Shown here one piece after another: positions 62,562 to 64,000 of a stretch of 64,000 nucleotides of DNA (position 1 is its first letter; every line of letters begins with the position of its first letter). Position numbers and translations under genes: made by a program. The stretch spans positions 1 through 64,000 of the forward strand of contig NZ_QLLY01000021.1 of assembly GCF_003259365.1 (NCBI RefSeq), in the 5' to 3' direction. The notes beneath the pieces were generated by a model. The model ran no database searches, had not been told where the DNA came from, and worked only from the letters and a program-made list of their open reading frames with translations. Source of the DNA: Streptomyces sp. PsTaAH-137. GTDB taxonomy: Bacteria > Actinomycetota > Actinomycetes > Streptomycetales > Streptomycetaceae.

Positions 62562-62636
62562 CGGTCCTGACGGGATTTGAACCCGCGGCCTCCACCTTGA
62601 CAGGGTGGCGAGCACTCCAAACTGCTCCACAGGACC
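62562..62636 (-). tRNA. tRNA-Asp (anticodon GTC), copy 2
   Basis: The 75-nt sequence is identical to copy 1 at 56991-57065, including the whole gene body and discriminator. It lies between tRNA-Glu and tRNA-Phe. Confidence 0.97.
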
Positions 62637-62674
62637 AAGCTGTTGCGTGCAACAGTGTCGCACACGGTTTTACG

Positions 62675-62747
62675 TGCCCCCAACGGGATTCGAACCCGTG
62701 CTACCGCCTTGAAAGGGCGGCGTCCTAGGCCGCTAGACGATGAGGGC
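62675..62747 (-). tRNA. tRNA-Glu (anticodon TTC)
   Basis: The 73-nt tRNA has acceptor stem GCCCTCA/TGGGGGC (one T-G pair), discriminator A, anticodon loop CTTTCAA (TTC) and T-loop TTCGAAT. CCA is not encoded. Confidence 0.96.
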
Positions 62748-62827
62748 TATCGGCCCGCCTGCGCGCTTCGCAGCGCGTCGGGGACGTGAGAAGCATATGG
62801 GATGCGGGGAGCTATCGCCAAAACGGT

Positions 62828-64000
62828 TTACGGGGACCCGCTCGGAGCGCTCGGCGAGGGGGTGGCACCGGGCTGGTTCTCCTTGGGGAGATGGCGGCTG
62901 ACCTCGGCCTTCGTCAGGCCGAGGCCGCCCAGGCGGATCTCGTCCCAGGCCTGGAGGCGCTTGCTGTCGCGGTCCAGATAGAGCACCGACGCCTCGACCG
63001 GATCGGGGTGGCCGTTCTTGTTGTCGACGGCCCGCAGTCCGCTGCCGCCGGTCGAGCCCTCGATCCGCAGCCGGGTGCCGAGCGGGAGGACCTGCATCTC
63101 CTGGTGGTGGACGTGCCCGGCCAGGACCAGCGGGACCGTGCCGTCGACCTCCTTCGCGGCGGCCGGCTCGTGCGCGAGGGCGACGTCGACCGGGGTGCCC
63201 GCCGCCTCCTGGTCGCGGAGGGCCGAGGCGAGCCGCAGGCCCGCCATCCGTTCGGCCGGATCGCCCTGGGCCACGGTCGAGCGGTCCGGCGTGTACTGCG
63301 GGTCGCCGGTGCCGGCGAAGCGCAGGCCCGCGACTGTGACCGCCTTGCCGTCGTCGAGGACGTGGACGTTCTTGAACCGCTTCTTGTCCGAGAGGTACGC
63401 CTGTGTGTCCTTCTCGGAGTCGTGATTGCCACGGATCCAGACGTAGGGCGCGCCCAGGCCCTTGATCGGGTCGAGGAAGGCGTTCTCCGAGGCCGAGCCG
63501 TGGTCCATCGTGTCGCCGGTGTCGACGATCACCGAGATCCGGTACTGCCGGACGAGCGAGGCGATGATCTTCCACGACGCCGGGTTGAGATGGATGTCCG
63601 AGACGTGCAGGACCCGGATCGTCGAGGGGTCCGGCTGGTACGTGGGCAGCGTGGACGTCACGTCGTAGAGCTGGGTGACATTGGTGACGAGCCGCGCCAA
63701 CTCCTTCTGGTAGACGTCGAATTCGGTGACGATCGAGCGTGCGTTGCCGACGACGGAGGGCGCGGAGGAGAGCAGTCCGGAGAACTTCGGCTCCAGGACC
63801 GACTTCGGGTTCCAGGTCGCGTACGCGGTCGCGCCCGATGCCGCGAGGAGGGCGAGGGCGAGGCCGCCGGCGGCCAGGGCGCGGCGCGGGCGGCGGTAGA
63901 CCGCGAGGCCGAGCGCCGTCGCGCCGGAGACCACGGCCACGCAGGAGCGGATCGCCAGATCGGCGGTGCCGTGCTCCACGTCGCGGGCCACCTCGTCCTG
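62828..64000 (-). CDS. Membrane-anchored metallophosphoesterase (partial, start beyond window)
   Basis: The 390 visible residues begin QDEVARDVEHGTADLAIRS; the frame is open to the window edge, so the true start lies outside. A transmembrane region (AGGLALALLAASGATAYAT) precedes a calcineurin-like phosphoesterase: LHVSDIHLNP (metal 1), VDTGDTMDHG, IRGNHDSEKD, and LAGHVHHQEM with the His pair for the second metal. The tail is Pro/Ser-rich. The substrate is unknown; the catalytic domain faces outward. Confidence 0.92.
   Translation of the reverse strand, partial: QDEVARDVEHGTADLAIRSCVAVVSGATALGLAVYRRPRRALAAGGLALALLAASGATAYATWNPKSVLEPKFSGLLSSAPSVVGNARSIVTEFDVYQKELARLVTNVTQLYDVTSTLPTYQPDPSTIRVLHVSDIHLNPASWKIIASLVRQYRISVIVDTGDTMDHGSASENAFLDPIKGLGAPYVWIRGNHDSEKDTQAYLSDKKRFKNVHVLDDGKAVTVAGLRFAGTGDPQYTPDRSTVAQGDPAERMAGLRLASALRDQEAAGTPVDVALAHEPAAAKEVDGTVPLVLAGHVHHQEMQVLPLGTRLRIEGSTGGSGLRAVDNKNGHPDPVEASVLYLDRDSKRLQAWDEIRLGGLGLTKAEVSRHLPKENQPGATPSPSAPSGSP

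Overview
This is chromosomal DNA from a high-GC actinomycete, almost certainly a Streptomyces. The sequence shows a strong G/C bias at third codon positions, many GTG starts, bldC, a sigN/sigF-type sigma factor pair, Lsr2 and DUF3073 proteins, a 6C RNA and Streptomyces-type GC-rich intergenic repeats. From memory, the gene order sigma pair / tadA / upp / ffs-dnaX / purD / purC / purSQL / purF / purM / vdh / bldC / hrpA matches the core region of S. coelicolor around SCO4034-SCO4093. I could not run an alignment to confirm this.

Layout. (1) 1-8.2 kb: a repeat array, a secreted endonuclease/exonuclease/phosphatase, an MFS exporter with TetR regulator, an F420-type oxidoreductase, and a MarR - MFS - YceI cluster in which both the transporter and the YceI protein carry extra carboxypeptidase-regulatory-like beta domains. 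(2) 8.3-16 kb: a small membrane protein, a Gly/Ser-rich secreted protein, two SigB-like sigma factors, a Dabb protein, a 56-aa membrane peptide, a 6C RNA, tRNA-Ser, tadA with an acidic partner protein, upp and a LytR_C protein. (3) 16-26.6 kb: a HerA-like ATPase, a 57-bp tandem repeat array, small secreted proteins, a HhH glycosylase, and an iron-box-preceded gene encoding a penicillin-acylase/siderophore-type acetyltransferase fusion. Next come a TSUP permease with a divergent LysR gene, a cupin, and a short accessory stretch (two unrecognised genes and a HIT protein) ending at tRNA-Ser. (4) 26.7-44 kb: SRP RNA, dnaX, purD, a degenerate M48-like membrane protein, a DMF-amidase-like protein, purC, a two-component/ABC-2 operon, three tRNA-Gly genes, an lsrL-type gene and the purS-purQ-purL operon. 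(5) 44-54 kb: an MFS/TetR pair, an MDMPI-fold protein, a META lipoprotein, a TAT-exported sulfatase with a cysteine-ending leader peptide upstream, purF, purM, DUF3073 and valine dehydrogenase. (6) 54-64 kb: a hypothetical gene, bldC, DUF6274, tRNA-Asp, hrpA, a DUF3533 membrane protein, tRNA-Phe/Asp/Glu and a metallophosphoesterase cut by the window end.

How the genes work together. Six pur loci (purD, purC, purS, purQ, purL, purF, purM) encode most of de novo IMP synthesis; upp recycles uracil. tadA, nine tRNA genes, ffs, dnaX and hrpA are information-processing genes. sigN/sigF, bldC and lsrL are developmental or global regulators. The parts most worth study are small and regulatory: an almost consensus iron box in front of the acylase-acetyltransferase fusion, the leader peptide in front of the sulfatase, paired MarR operators in front of the transporter fusion, and probable leaderless GTG starts at dnaX, purD and purF. 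I saw no CRISPR array, integrase, transposase or biosynthetic megasynthase.
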